Positions 1 to 13,486 of a stretch of DNA of 64,000 nucleotides are shown here, in pieces. Both the position numbers and the translations under genes were made by a program. Each line of letters opens with the position of its first letter. Within the stretch, counting starts at the first letter, position 1. The notes under the pieces are model-generated. The model worked only from the letters and a program-made list of their open reading frames with translations, was not told the DNA's origin and did not search any database. This DNA is from Tenodera sinensis (taxonomy: Eukaryota > Arthropoda > Insecta > Mantodea > Mantidae), in contig CM060962.1 of the NCBI GenBank assembly GCA_030765045.1, forward strand, positions 166,757,694-166,821,693, given 5' to 3'.

Positions 1-1199
1 ATTGACAGGCCAATATTGACATCTTTGCCAAATTAAACTAATGTAATACCAGATCAACTGTATACACTATACACATATACACAGAAACAAACTTCAGCAA
101 CTAACTATTGATGTTCAGTTTTAGAAATAAATACTTCCCAAACATGGCTTTGTGAACTTCATATCTAACAACTCTAGTATTAGGTACAATTTCAAATTTT
201 ATTAGTCACCTGACCATGATCAAAATAAATCCTGCCTTCAAAACTTGAACTGAAAGCCATTCTTCTTTCATTGTGTTTAGTCATGACACTAATGCTTATG
301 TTTGCAGTACAAAAATAAATGTTTTGGATAAAAAGGAAACCTTAATGAAGTATAATAAAGATAATACCTTTCAAATAATAAAATTATATGGCTGAGTATT
401 TTTATTTGTGAAGCAAAATGGAAATAAACACCAGATGCATGTACATGTTTCCATAAGAAAAACAGCATGCTTTGTAATAGGAGGCTATGATTTCTTGAAC
501 GACATGAAATGGAAAAATTATTGAACTTAAAACTGGACTTTAAAGATTTATATGAAGTTAAATTCAAAGCTGTTTCTAAACTAGCATTGCTTCTGCTTTA
601 TCAAAAGAACATATTTTCTTTATACTTTATACTTTTCTGAAGTTTCTTCTTATGATACCTCTTCATATGTACCAAAAATCTGGTGTGATGGTATATCTTT
701 ATTGGTCATTACAAATCTTATGGCACAGAAAACACAAAAAATAAAGACTGTCCTCCAAGGACTTTAGGGAGTAATGGTCCAAAATGAATGTTCTGTTAAC
801 AGTAAAATACGTAACTCAAAGTTTGGGAGCCATTAGGCAAATATTTATGAAAAAAGTATTTCTAATTAGTAACTTCCAATGCACTTTTGATCTGTAAAAA
901 TAGAGATCCTCAATAAGTTTATAGCTTTGCTCCAATATAACCATTTCCTTTATCAGGATAAAATAGTAAGGTGATGAAACACTTTTTATTTTATATTTTG
1001 AAAATAAAGTGTAAAAATGTACCCATGACTTAATGTAATATTATATATTTCATATTATTCCATGCTTTATAGTAATACATCATTTTGCCTTTTGCATATT
1101 GCACCTTATTCTTCATTATTATCTATTATTTATTTTATCTGTATTTATTGTATTTCATGAAATGTTGTTATATATAGTGAATATTTTTGGTCTGCAACC
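1..1199. other. AT-rich non-coding stretch
   Basis: No open frame here shows recognisable protein motifs. The sequence is AT-rich with scattered AATAAA-like hexamers, and I see no clear repeat boundary. Confidence 0.6.
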
Positions 1200-1397
1200 C
1201 TTGATTAGCAAAGTGCACTCAACCTTGTTAGGTGTAGGGGAGGCCAATTGAGGAGCTACTTGATGGAGAAGTAGCAGCCCCAAGTCGGAAGGCCGAATAA
1301 CTGGCTGGGAGGGCTCGGGATGCTGACCACATACCACCCTCCAGTACTACAGGCCTTGGCCCTCTATGGGCTGTTGCGCTGCGGTTTACTTTACTTT
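1200..1397 (+). mobile_element. SINE-B copy 1, body only (headless)
   Basis: The segment reads TGCACTCAACCTTGTTAGG, then GGCCAATTGAGGAGCTAC and GAGAAGTAGCAGCCCC, and ends near TTTACTTTACTTTTAC. The same order of blocks appears on the opposite strand at 29690-29992, where a tRNA-like head is attached, and the block before the central insert also matches 39745-40022. This copy therefore lacks its tRNA-derived promoter and starts inside the body, as expected for a 5'-truncated retroposon. From memory this body resembles a short repeat common in grasshoppers; I could not check that. Confidence 0.75.
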
Positions 1398-3979
1398 TAC
1401 ACAGAAAATAAAATATCCCTTACTTAGAATTAGAAAGGAACATCAAGTGGACCAAACTATGCTGCATTATCTTGTTATTTATTGGGAGCTACAATTCACC
1501 TTCATTAATTTCATAAATGCTGTTTTAATTTTCACTTAGGTGTAATATGTCCGAAGAAGACTAAGAGTTTCCATGATGCCAAAACTCTTTTAGCAAACTT
1601 TATGATTTTTAACATCAACCCACCACCTTTGGGGTCCACAATACAAATAAAAATATTCTGAACAACAAAGAGAATGTAGTACTCATAGAGAACTTTTGAG
1701 AAAATGTTTTGGAAACCATGGGAATATGCATTGTCCCTTTGCTATATACCAGTCACAGGTTATAAACTATAGCCTACTGAATATCAATGAAATGTTTTAA
1801 AGCCTGTTTATGTTTTCTCTCTCTCTCTCCTTTTTTGGGTGGAGAGTGGGTGTCTAGATTTCAGCACATGAGGCAATAATTGGTTGCAAAACTCGAATTT
1901 ATAGTTTACTTTATAAGAAAGAAAGTACTGTTGAAAGAAATTATTAATAACTATTGAGAGCCAAATTCCATTTTACATTTCATGACAGCAGCCAGGAAAC
2001 ATAATCCTCTTTTAACACAAAGCTGGCTGAAAATCCTAAAACTACTGCTAAAGCAAGTAGTTTTCAAAACTGTTACCTATATGCAAATCAGTAAGTCAGT
2101 AACTACATGTCACTAGAATTTGTTTTATGATACCTCACAGTAAAAATGTATTCACTGGATGTAAAACATTGCATTACTCTACAGTAACTAATTAATTCCA
2201 ATATCACATTAGCCTAAATAAATGGGAGTGATAGGGAGGACTTTCTTTCTGTTGCTTTTGCTGAGTGGGTAGCAGTTTGTGCCCCATTCACTGTAGCACA
2301 AGTTCTGCTATTTCTTTAGCATCACACCTCTGGGCACTGCAATAGCAATTTTTCTGAGTAACTTTTGAACTCCCAGGTTGGAACATTAATTTGCTTTATA
2401 CAGTACAACAAGAAATGATAATCAAAGTGACCCCTTTTTAAAAAGAGTAGTGTTCACAGCAGCATATACTCCTTTGCTCCACCTACTGAGCTCTGCCACT
2501 TCCTCAGTCACTTACTGACGTACAATTTTGTACAACTTTTGTCTATACATTCCCAGGCAGTAACTATTAAACTGTAAATTTTGTAATAGCACTGAAATAG
2601 TTCTATAAAAATATTTTTAAGCAAAAAAGTAATAAAGCAAGAGAGGAAAGACCTGAATTTACCTCAAATGCATTTAAAGTTAACAAAACCATAATTACAA
2701 TACAATTAATGGTTAATAATTCTATTAGGTAGTTTAATGTACGAAAATACTTTATGGGCAAGATATAAAGGGTAGTACTTAAATGTGAAATTATAATTTA
2801 TATTTATGTCATGTTATGACAAATGATAAAACAGCAACTGTAGACAACTAAAAGTAAAAGACTCAGCTGCTTTTCTTCTCCATTTTTTCCAGCTGCTGCA
2901 CTATAAATCATTCTACTAAAGCAGTTCAAATTCTTAACATGTTTCTTACAAAAAAAATTGTTGTTTTATCTGAAATTGATATATTTGGTATTATATAAAG
3001 TACACTATATGAAGTTATCTTTATTTCTATTCAAGAAACAGTATACAGTTTAAAATTATTAAAATGATTAATTTTGCTCTGAGACATGAACAGACTAGAA
3101 GCAAAACATTATGATAAACACAGTAAAAGAGGAAGAAGAAGAAAAAAGAGAAGAAGAGGTGTTAGCAATGGTGGTGGTGGCAGATGCAGTGATAGTGGTG
3201 AAAGTATAGAGGCAGAATATTTGGTGATAAACGTAACTGCAGAAGATAAATTAATAGAGAAAACTTAAAAGCTTACCATTGAGTGAGTTCTATTTAAAAG
3301 AAGAGGGAAAAAGGAAATGGTATCCTAATCATTTGTCATGGTAGGTTTAATTTTGTTGGTGTGCTGTCACTTAATTTTAACTACAGTTATCTTATCAGGA
3401 ATGCCACATAACATCTTTAAATAATATTGTTTAATTTGATAATTCATATCAAACCATGCCTTTTCTGATATTTTTCTTTAAACAACACATAAACATACTC
3501 CTTTCACTCTCTTAGAGAGTTATTAGTATGCTGAGAGAGATTGTCTGGTGTGTACACCATTATCAGTGACATGAAGGTATAACAGGAAAATACAATACAT
3601 ATTCCCAGAAAATAAGAATCTTGATTTGTATCCCCAGAAGGAAATAAATTATAAAAAGATCATGCTTGATTTAAAGTGAATCATTTGGGCTAGTTCTCAT
3701 GGAACACATATTATGAAAATAAAAAATGAAAGATATCTGTGCTACTGGCCATCAATACTTTCTATAGCGCATCTCACCCTTTTAAGACAGTACATGTTAA
3801 ATGGAGCGCAGTGTTGCAACATGTACTAGTTGCGAATCTTATTCCAAGTGCGACTCCGAGGTGATCAGAGTCCTGTACTTAGTCCTACAATTGCTGCTTG
3901 ACGGGCACTTTTAACTTTGGTATCCCTCTACGCCTTTGTCACTGTATGACCTAAATTTACAAATGACTCATCACTGATG
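1398..3979. other. AT-rich non-coding stretch
   Basis: Nothing recognisable as a gene. There is a short CT run near 1820 and a GAA-rich low-complexity frame at 3086-3268 (Arg/Lys/Gly-rich) that I do not consider a gene. Confidence 0.55.
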
Positions 3980-4012
3980 TGATCCTAGCAATTAACAGCG
4001 TCGTTAATTTTT
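3980..4012 (+). mobile_element. SINE-A 3'-tail fragment
   Basis: GATGTGATCCTAGCAATTAA followed by CAGCGTCGTTAA matches, with two differences, the 3' end of the complete SINE at 17911-18147 (opposite strand). The preceding 200 bases show no clear SINE-A body, so only the terminal ~33 bases are supported. Confidence 0.65.
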
Positions 4013-4034
4013 AGTTTCCCAAATTATGTAAGGA

Positions 4035-4445
4035 TCGACTAAGAGTGGCCCTTGAGAACATTTGGTAGGGACTCATCACTGTTGACCCGTGACAAAATTA
4101 TATTCAGCGTGGGTGGAATATTTGCGAACAGTAAAGAATGAACAATTCGCTGCACTCCACTTTGCACTATTCCATCGTATTGCGTTAACCTAGTGTTTTT
4201 TCTTTAGTTTTCCCACCCTTTTTGCTTTCTTTTTTCGATGGTGTTCTTAGAGGCCCTTTCATTACTTCCTTTTTAATCTATACACTACTGCTTCTGAACA
4301 CCCGATAGCCTTAGCTGCTTGTTTTACTGCCTTACTAACACTCATTTTACTTGAAAAATAATCTAACACATTCCTACCTAATTATTTGGTATTCCTTACA
4401 TCTTAATTTGCCAATATATCGTCTCTTCCTAGCTTCCCCCTCCAT
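4035..4445 (-). pseudogene. DDE-transposase N-terminal helix-turn-helix relic
   Basis: On the minus strand a broken frame gives NVLDYFSSKMS, then VKQAAKAIGCSEAVVYRLKR, then PLRTPSKKE, and after a frameshift QYDGIVQSGVQRIVHSL, IPPTLNIILSRV and DESLPN. This order (NV..YF, a helix-turn-helix of the AAKA-G-S-VYR type, a basic L-TP-KK linker, then IPTL and LPN blocks) is what I recall from a family of Tc1/IS630-like DDE transposases abundant in insects. The catalytic DDE half is absent. Stops and frameshifts are frequent, so it is an old relic. A similar N-terminal piece occurs at 14075-14380. The family assignment rests on motif order only. Confidence 0.5.
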
Positions 4446-7276
4446 AACTACAAATATTTATGGAAAATATTAAATAAATAATGCAATAACAGCTCACAGA
4501 AATCCACACAGTTACACACATGACTTCTTTTGAACTAATGTTAGTACTGCTCCTTATACTATCTTCTGTGTCAGGCCTGGCACGAGAATACGCTGAATAG
4601 ATGAATACCATTTGTTTGCCTCACACAATGAAAGAAAGAGGTTACATCCTTTTGGTTTATTTTAAAAACTTTCTCCAACCCTTTTCAACATTTGTTCTCG
4701 CTTGGCCGCCGATGTAAACTCAATAACAAGAAAGTTTCACACTGCGTAACTTTTGCAGTACACAGAATTAAAATTTTCTGAAAACATTTAATTTAAAAAA
4801 TTGTAACACTTAACTGAGTAAACATAGAGAGTTCAAAGTAGGCAGGTAGTAGCACTATAGTTTACTCTAGCTAAGAAAAAAATATAGACATATTCTAGTA
4901 GTTAGTGCTATTAGGAACCTGGCAATAGCGTGAGGGTAGAAAAGGACAAGGCTAATGCAACTTGTATGCAGTAGATAGAGACAGATATATCCCATTTAAC
5001 TCCATACTGTCATCTAAGGGTGAGACAAGGTACAGCTCACAAGTATTAAACCAGTATATATGAGCAGCTTTTGTTTGTAAACAAAGATATTCTTCCCATG
5101 ACTTTACATCTTTGACTTGTATTATATTTACTGTGGTAACACTGTGGCTTTTGTGCCCTCAAAATATTAAAAAGCTAATAACATATATTATGCTATTTTC
5201 TAATAAAAATGGATTGTTTAGTTGCCATAGAAAAAACTGATGACAAAACACACAGAATAAGTAAAACTTGTGATGCTGTAGATATGTATGGCTTGAAGCA
5301 GTATCTGAGCCTGAAATCCTGAATCAAGCTTAATGCTGAAGGTTATTGGAGTTTAAGTAAACAGAATGTGCCACTTTGATTGCAAATTTTGATGCTTTAA
5401 GTTTAGCAGATATAACTATACAATGCTGATATAGAAACTTTATTTGAAAAGCACTAGGAAGTTGTTTATATAAAGGGATGGATAATCCTTGGACATTATG
5501 TAGGAATTCCTTTCCTGCAGTCACAGGGTAGTTTTTAGTCAGAATTATCACATTACACTGAAGTGATGACTATAGCACAAAATGATAGAAAGATTCAATG
5601 GACTTTTTTCGCATAAAAGCATCTTAAAAATAAAGCTTTATGTACTTGCTTAAAAGTTAAAACTTCACAGATCCCATTTAATTTTATTCATCATGAACTG
5701 TGAAAAAAATTCAGTTTGTAAGTTTAATCAAAATAAATTATTCATAGGCTTCTTTATACTTCAACTTTGAAGTTTCCATAAATGCATTTCTACTTGTCAT
5801 ATCATTAAATTCTATACCCCCTTATATGCAATCACTTATCTATAGCTGGCATAAATATTTTGAAAAAGATTTGAACTTCCTTGAAACAAACAAACAAGGA
5901 TTTAAGCTTTCGAAGGACAATTTTATCACCTACATGAAAATTTGAGCCTGAAAGCTATAACATTGCTTTAAAATTATATTTTCTGTGGAATGAGATGGAA
6001 AGCTGGGATCAAGATTCCGTCATACATATTCTGAGGTAAACAAATTCTCTAACACTTTGTACCTTGAATTTTATAGTTACCTTTGATATTACAAAAATCA
6101 CTGTAGCAGACTGTATACCCATTGCTCCAATGTTTAACAAAACTCATGCACACAAAACATAACAAAGAATCAAAAGACGTTTACATGATGATGCAGCTTG
6201 TGGTCTTTTACTAATAGGTGTAAGTACAGAAACAAAAACAAACAAAACAGGCTTGGATCTTTGCTTGATGAAAATTTAACCTTAAAACTTTAAGGGCATA
6301 TGTTCGCAAAAATTTTATTTTAGATTACTAGAGCATTTTAGGCATATGCAAAATTATTTATTAATAAATCACAATTTAATATTGCAATGCTCAAAATAGT
6401 ATGTATGTGTACTCTAGTTACTTAATTTTCTAACAAAGAAAGTAGAATCATTGCTAATTAACGTAAAAAATCCCATGAGGAATAAACTGAATCATTTTCT
6501 TCATAACAGATACTATGTCTCCTATTACTAATATGCGGGTAATAAAACACTGATAATGAGAGTGTGTTATCAGCACAGAAAAGACTCAACACAAATCTAT
6601 GATCCCACAAAGTTTGATTGCTGTGTAGATAGATACCTGTAACTGGGACTGGCTTTGGTCAAATACCACTGTGTTAACTACTTTACTTATTTTGTTTCAA
6701 TTTTTTGGTATAAACTGGCTAAAGAAATGCAATTTTCATCACATTTTGGACCATTATCCTAATGCCTGTTGTCCATGCTTGTTTTTCTTTTTCTTTCTTT
6801 TCCTTTGTTTCCAAGATTTGACTGAACATGCACCTTTATTTAAAAAAAAAAAATAAAATTCACATATTTGACATGCAAAATATACACAATGATAAAAAAC
6901 ACACAATATAAGAAAAGATAAACAGATATTGATAACAATAATTTCAGGCAGACAAAAGGACAGCACTGGATTTTTTTAGTTTGATAATATTACTCAGCAA
7001 TAAAGTAAACTACGTCAAATATTTATTGTTCCTTTTACTGATGTTTACTAATTCTATGGTATAAATTTCCATCTTAGCATTTTAAGATAAAAGTAATGGC
7101 GGAGTGGTGATACAACCTAAGAGTACTATAAAATGTAATAGCATAATAATTTTTATTTCCTGGAATCACATACAGCCTAGCTAGAGTATCAACTGCCTAG
7201 TTTATGCTTAAAGCAAAGACCATTTCTTGACAGACTTTTACAACAGACATAATATAAACTATAGTATGTTATGCTG
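4446..7276. other. AT-rich non-coding stretch
   Basis: No recognisable coding motif or repeat boundary. Short open frames (for example 5330-5551 minus and 6754-6966 minus) have no domain features and biased AT-driven composition. Confidence 0.55.
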
Positions 7277-7356
7277 TTTCTTTTCTTTTTTTTTTTTTTT
7301 TCTTTTTTTTTCTTTCTTTTTTTTTTTTTTTTTTTTGGGGGGGGGGGGGTGGGGGA
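7277..7356 (+). repeat. poly(T)/poly(G) tract
   Basis: About 60 T-rich bases interrupted by single C residues run directly into 13 G, a T and five G. Read on the minus strand it is a C-run followed by an A-rich tract. I see no retroposon body beside it. Confidence 0.9.
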
Positions 7357-9387
7357 GGTGTTTGACTTGGGTGCTTTCACTATATTTAAATACAATATCA
7401 GAATACACTGTTTCTGTGCTGTAGCACTGACAATATTTTAAAATTTTGTTTCATAATTGTACTCTATTGCACTTCCTATTGCTCCATGTTCCCCATTTTT
7501 TTTATTAAAGCAGACACTACTGGTCATTAAGAAACTATAACAAAATTAAGTGATGAAAAACAGGCGGTCTTTCAAAAATATATGTAAACCTGTAACTATT
7601 TGCAGATAATCTAGATAAATCCTGGAATTTAAAGTATATTGTTCTATTTTTCATGCAGAAACGTTCTACACACACAGCAGAAATCACATGCTTCTAAGGT
7701 TTCTGGAGATGTGTATATTCATCAAAGTAATAACAACTTTACGTACTTTACATTAGAATCATCATGCACATTAAAATATGAGGATTAAAGATATTTCACC
7801 AGTAACATAGCCTCTTCTTGAAGCCTTAGAAACATGTTTTAATCACGTCAATTTATACCACATCAAAGTACACAGCATAGCAGGTTTTAAGTGAAAACAC
7901 AGGTTTATATTACCTAATTATTCTGAACGTAAATATGTTCACAAATTTTTCCTGAAAAACATTATCCAAAAATTAACAGCTTATGGGACTGTTGAAAGAT
8001 CACATTTTTAATGGTAAGTAAACTCATTTCGTACACAAGCACAAGTTGCCTTATCCCAAAAGTTTCAAGCATAAAAAACTAGCAAAACGTAAAGCTCAGT
8101 ACTACTCAGTTATTAATATGCATAATCATTAAAATATTTTTAAAAATAAAACAAAGGCAACATCAAAAGAAACTGCATTACAAACTTCAAGAGAAGTAAT
8201 CTTTTCAGTGTTCTTCACAAAGAAATAGGGCATACTTAAATTGATAGCACACACTGAAAGTAGATGATAACAGAAGCAAACGTGTCTTAGAGTAAACGGA
8301 TTTACAAATGAGTTGACTGTGACATATATGTATAAATTTATGGCTCCAAGTTGCAAATGACTGAAGTACCTATCACTAAACACTGCATACCTTTCTCCTT
8401 GATCACTAGCAGTAGTTTGAGGTTTACTCAATATTTGATGGGAGGTAGAACTGCAATACAACTATATGCAGATGTGTAGAAGCAATGAAGTCAGTCAGCT
8501 TGTAACTATACATGAGCATCCTTCTTACAGACAGCTTTGTTTGTGGAGCTGTGTTTTCTGAGAATTTTCTGATTTTATTATTGCGCCTCATAAATTGCTT
8601 CAGTCTGTGCTATCAGTTATGATATGTCCTGTATTCATTATCATTTAGAAATAGATCATTTAATTTTTGAACACTCACTTAAATAGGGGTTTTCATTAAA
8701 AAAATACAGGTCTAATTTAGCCATCTTTTGTGCAGTTGTATTCACAAACTGATGATGATGCTGATGATGATGATGATCTATAATTTTATAAACTTTTATG
8801 TACATAACAATAACTTTAAATATATTAATGAAATTTTGATAAAAAGTAACAAGTTGAAAACCAATAACAGCTACACTCGATTATTTGACAGTAAAAATAT
8901 ATCTTTGTATCAAAATTCCTGTACATTCTATTTGAAAATAAAACAAGACTTGCTTTAGCCATTGTTCGAGAATGCGTGTAACAATGAGGATTCAAAATTA
9001 AGTTTTATTTTGTAGTTTCTTTTTTCTTCTAATTTTGTGCTTCATGACACTGTGCTGATATTTATGTTATTATTTTCACAGTAAAAAATTATATTATTTC
9101 TTGCTTTGGCCATAACTTCAAAACAGCACAAAATATTTCTTTAAAAAGAGAGAGCAGTGGAACATTATAGCCTCTAAAGAAAATAGTGCACAAAATCAAG
9201 TTAAATTCAAACAAGATCTATATTCCACTGATCTCTTAACAATCATTATTGATTTAAACATTGATTTAAGACTTTGTAGAACACTAAAATTGGGATAAAT
9301 GTTTGAACTAAGTGACCTTGCTTACATGAGAACTTCTCTTTGACAAAAGTGGTGAGAACATTTAAGTATAGAATAAATGCATTTAAG

Positions 9388-9389
<2 letters not shown>
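7357..9389. other. AT-rich non-coding stretch with a small GAT run
   Basis: Contains a short (GAT)n run at 8752-8776. The 110-codon minus frame at 8129-8461 shows no domain and is probably chance. Confidence 0.55.

Positions 9390-9449
<60 letters not shown>
9390..9449 (+). repeat. (TG)n microsatellite
   Basis: About 30 uninterrupted TG units. Confidence 0.97.
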
Positions 9450-9453
<4 letters not shown>

Positions 9454-11789
9454 ATTTTGGGCTCTTATTTTCCACAGAATGTTAATCAGCATAGGTACCT
9501 CAAACATTTAGGTAGTTGACAGAGAATTTAAAGAGCCAATCTATTTAACATAATTACATTTTTTAATTAGCAATACTTGCATCTTTTACAAACCAGTACA
9601 GTATTGGCAAATTTGAGTTAAAAATTCACATGTAATTTGCTTTTACAACTTGATGTTATATTAGTTTGTAGTTAGAGCCATCTGAATAACCCTTAGGGCT
9701 GACTAACTGAATAAACAAGCCATGAGACAATATCAAAAGCAAGGTATGTAAAAGACTGAAGACTTCTTACTGCATCCAGTTTTGGTGCCAAACCTTTTGA
9801 AAAGCATCTCAAAAAAGTTAAGCTTGCCACATAAAAATTTGTTCATTAGGAAAGTAAAGATTAAATCAACTCTGAAATACTGCTTAGTAGTAACTTGATA
9901 CAAAGTTCAACATATCCCACCACCACCAGAGGAAAGTTGTACATTAGAGATTACCAACATTGTTGATGAACCCTTGAGAATAAGATGAAATCAACTGAAA
10001 TGCATCCCAATTATGATAGGGAGTTATAGTTTGTGTAAATTATGCTATTTCAAAGCATCTTTCCACTATATTTACATCATATAATTAGATCACTGTTGGC
10101 ACCTCCTCTTTAAAAATTATAAGTATAGAGATTAAAGATTGAAAGCTTTTTCAGTATTGATTGCTAACTATTGTTTTGTGGCTATTGAGTAGAGAAATTT
10201 TTCATAAATGTCTAAGATTTTAGCAACAAATCATTATTGTATAGAAGGTTTGTGTGTTAGTTTAGTTGAAATCTTGGATGCCTTTGAAGAAATCTCTTAG
10301 TTGTTGATGAATGAAATAATAGATACAAAAATAATTTTGGCTTTTTGGGTAAAGTTTCTTGGTCCTGAAGATTAATACCAAAGTAACTAACAAAACTGAC
10401 ACTTTTTATTTTATGATTCTGACTAACTTGAATTAATTTTACAGCAATTGTAACTGTGATTGAAATGCTAATGCTTAAAATTTTAGCTATCAAATGTTCA
10501 TTGATTTAACTAAGATGTCTTTGAACAGCCTGTTAGTTGGAAACCCTCTATATTATCTGCTGCATCCATATCAGTAATTATTACAGTACATGCATTTTTA
10601 TTAAAACTAGCCTGTTTTAAACTAGTGACCAATAAAGTATAGTAGCAGTGGTTGTCAGTAGAAATAGTAGTCAATACAGTGAATATACAATATCTCAACA
10701 ATAAACGAGTTGTCTGGAATTAAAACACAGTGGGCAGGAATGCCAGAAAGCTTATTCCATGCATCAAAAACTAAGAAGATTAAAAGCAATGACTATGGCA
10801 TACAGGAAGAAATTCACAATGATTAATGGTCCAGTTTGTGAAGAAATGCATTTGAGAGATAAAAGAATAAGCTATACAGTTTTTAAACTATTATTAGTGC
10901 AAATATATACATAAGAATTGATAAAGCTTCTATTGTGATATTAAGAAGGCAATAAGTGCCAGAGCGTTCTTATATTCAAGGAAATTGCTGGTTTTTTATG
11001 AAGAAAATGAGAAGCAACTAAGAAATACAACATGAAAACAAGAGCACCTTGTAAAGCCTTTTGTAGGGGATACAAGCTTCCAATGCCAACAATTAAATAT
11101 GTATTTGATCATAGCTATGTTGATTTCATTACTACTGTGTTCACTGATTAGCCACATTAGCCTGTTTTCTCTTCAAAGAATCACTTTCTTAATTCATGTT
11201 TCTATTTAATAACATCCAGTGCAGTGGTGTAATCTCCATGAAGGCAATGAATGCATTGCATCCGAATGAAATTAACATTCATCAATAATTAAAATAGAAT
11301 CATTTCAATGAAGGAGAAATCAACAATAGCTCACGAACTAAGAGAGAAAACCATGAATGCTGGGACATTCTTTATTTTAAGTCCCGCAAAAGTTATTTTA
11401 TTCGAACACCGGACGTGATTAAACGAGCGCTGATGGAACCTTCCGTACTTGCCATGGATTAGCAGTGCCGGTAGCCTCGATAGTTGCAGAGTCATTCGCT
11501 GCCAACCTCTGCACCAATGCCCCAGACATATGTCTTGTAGACGGTATTAAAACTGTACACGTGTTAACTACATGTGCCATTGTTACAAGCAAATTACCTT
11601 TGCTGTTTATTGTGAACATGAATATCCAGTGCGATCCCTAGCATTCAGTAAATACATTTCATAAGTGTGAGTAGTGTTTCACTACTTCGTTAGTATTGTT
11701 GATCTTGCACCATTGTGTTACGATGACGAACAACTCATGCAGCTCCTATATCACGGAAATGTAATAGAATGCGTATGTTTTGTCGGAAG
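9450..11789. other. non-coding stretch
   Basis: No supported gene. The base composition becomes less AT-rich after about 11400, where transposon relics begin. The minus frame 11419-11619 has no recognisable motif. Confidence 0.5.
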
Positions 11790-12045
11790 AGCGGTGTCGC
11801 TCTTCACCCCGTGAGGAAATAGAATTGCAGATACAAGATATGTTCATGTAGGCAAGGGTATGAACAATGAAGTACGGTTGACCATATGCCCCGATAATCG
11901 CAGAAATGGTGTCACCCTCTTTACTTTAATTGAAGAGCATGTGAAGCGCACCAATACAACCCACACCAACTACTGGGGTGGATACAATGATTGGGGCTTT
12001 TGCAGCACACTTAACTGTAACAAATGTACACATAAATAACACTGA
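11790..12045 (+). pseudogene. Merlin/ISXO2-like transposase fragment
   Basis: The plus strand reads VHVGKGMNNEVRLTICPDNR, then NGVTLFTLIEEHVKRTNTTH, then TNYWGGYNDWGF before a stop. In the ISXO2-like fold of Merlin transposases a phrase of the type 'vp-dR---TL--iI---i--gt-ihSD-w-gY' carries the second catalytic aspartate in an SD-W-gY motif. Here the same spacing is kept but SD is replaced by TN, so the catalytic residue appears lost. A stop near 11810 separates it from a weakly similar upstream segment. No terminal inverted repeats were found. The call is by motif memory and could be wrong. Confidence 0.45.
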
Positions 12046-12273
12046 GTTGCACTAGCGATCTCTCCGACATCGCCTATCAAGAGGCGGTATCAGGCAGGCT
12101 GAAATTAATGTACATTTGATGGAGTGTTTGACGTCAAGACTGCAAAAACAGGAAAATCGATCCGTTTCAAGAGCTCATTGAGGATAACCGGAAGTTTTAC
12201 CCTGTAGTTTAGTTGAATAGCAAATAAAACGTTCATTTAATTTAGACAATAGTTGAGTTATACTATAGATCAG
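12046..12273. other. spacer, nothing recognised
   Basis: About 230 bases between the Merlin-like relic and the end of the antisense LINE ORF1, with no gene. Confidence 0.5.
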
Positions 12274-13486
12274 TCAAAACATTCCCCAGTTCATTTGACT
12301 TCTGACATCACCTTTTTGAAGTTGGCAACAACGGCTCGGGTGATTGTGGGAGTCTAGTATGTCTATGGTTGAGTCTAGTCTCCAGTGCTGTTGTGTGTCT
12401 TGTAGAATCTCTTCTAGCGTCTTATGGACCTTGTGTATGCGTGAGTCATTTATGTAGGTGACCACTTTCTCCAGCTGCTTGTTGAAGTGGTCACGGAGGC
12501 TATTGTTCTCGTGGTGAACTGTCGCTGGTAACGTTGTTTGCAGGTTATGGGTGGTGTCCTGTACGTCCTCAAGAGCTGCCTCCCATGCTGCAACCCGGTC
12601 GGTGAGAGTCTTAAGTGTTTCCTGCAGTTTTTGCAGTGCGGCGGTGTTGCGGAGTACAGTGCTGTAAAGTCTGTTGTCTACAGTGTCTTGTTGGTCGGCG
12701 GTTTGGCGGTTGGTGTTGATGTGCGCTTGGTGTGTGACGGTGATGGTCTGGAAGGCGGAGACTGGTTGTTGTGAGGGCCGCTTATGAGCTGCAGGCGGCT
12801 GACGGCGTGGATTCCTGGGGCACGCCGCTTGGCCCGTGAAGTGGCCGGTGCAATTGCACGTGGCACAATACACGGGGCGACGTGTCAGGTCGTGGCTGGT
12901 GCAGAGTGTGGTGATGGTGCCAGCGCCACAGTAGTGGCAGCGTGGGACGTCGGTGCAGGCGTCGTCGTTGTGACCGTGTTGGCAACAACGTCGGCAGGGA
13001 GTAGGGCGGACGCCTCAGCTAGCCTCAACTGGGAGCACCTGCCCAAGGGCAGAGAGCCCGTCAGTCAAGGAAGCACGATAATCTGACCCATCCCAGAACT
13101 ACAGGCGTACCAACGGTGACGGTCCTCTGGCTGTGACGATGCGCGTCGCTTTCATAACAGAAGGCAAACGACATCGGGCTGCGCTAGGGAGGAGAGAATC
13201 CGGAAGCTGCCGATGTACTGCACGCACAACTGCGCCTCGTGAGGTTAGGACGACTCTGTGAGGGCGTTCGGTATTCAACCTCTGGCAGTGTAGTCTGTGG
13301 GTGGTAGGTGGTTGGTTTTGGCGTGGTGTCGCAGGTTGAGATACCGCGCTGACTGCGTATACGAAGATGGTGGAGTTGACGAGGAGGCTGGCTGTGAGGT
13401 AGGGACGGCGCTGGCGTTTTCAGTTTCCTCAGAAGGCTCTTCAGAGAGTTCTTGAACTGCTGCGGTGACTCTCTTCTTCCTGCCAT
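12274..13486 (-). pseudogene. Jockey-type LINE ORF1 (gag-like) relic with zinc knuckles
   Basis: Read on the minus strand from an ATG at 13486 (MAGRRESPQQFKNSL), this is the nucleic-acid-binding ORF1 of a non-LTR retrotransposon. It holds a Ser/Pro/Thr-rich N-terminus, a segment before the knuckles resembling the region upstream of Jockey zinc knuckles (FWDGSDYRASLTDGLSALGQ), then around 12820-13000 CRRCCQHGHNDDAC (CX2CX4HX4C), a second cluster starting CHYCGAG, and CATCNCTGHFTGQAAC (CX2CX4HX6C). A Gln/Leu-rich, probably coiled-coil tail runs to a stop at 12274. At least two frameshifts and stops disrupt the middle. No endonuclease/RT ORF2 follows downstream on this strand. GC content is clearly higher than in the flanks, a sign of a more recent arrival. 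Assignment to the Jockey group rests on the knuckle pattern. Confidence 0.65.

Noticed and set aside
3086..3268. Arg/Lys/Gly-rich 60-codon frame
   Set aside because: Low-complexity GAA/GGT composition, no splice or domain support.
12538..13086. Plus-strand open frames opposite the LINE ORF1
   Set aside because: GC-rich shadow frames of the antisense ORF1, whose zinc-knuckle cysteines are on the minus strand.
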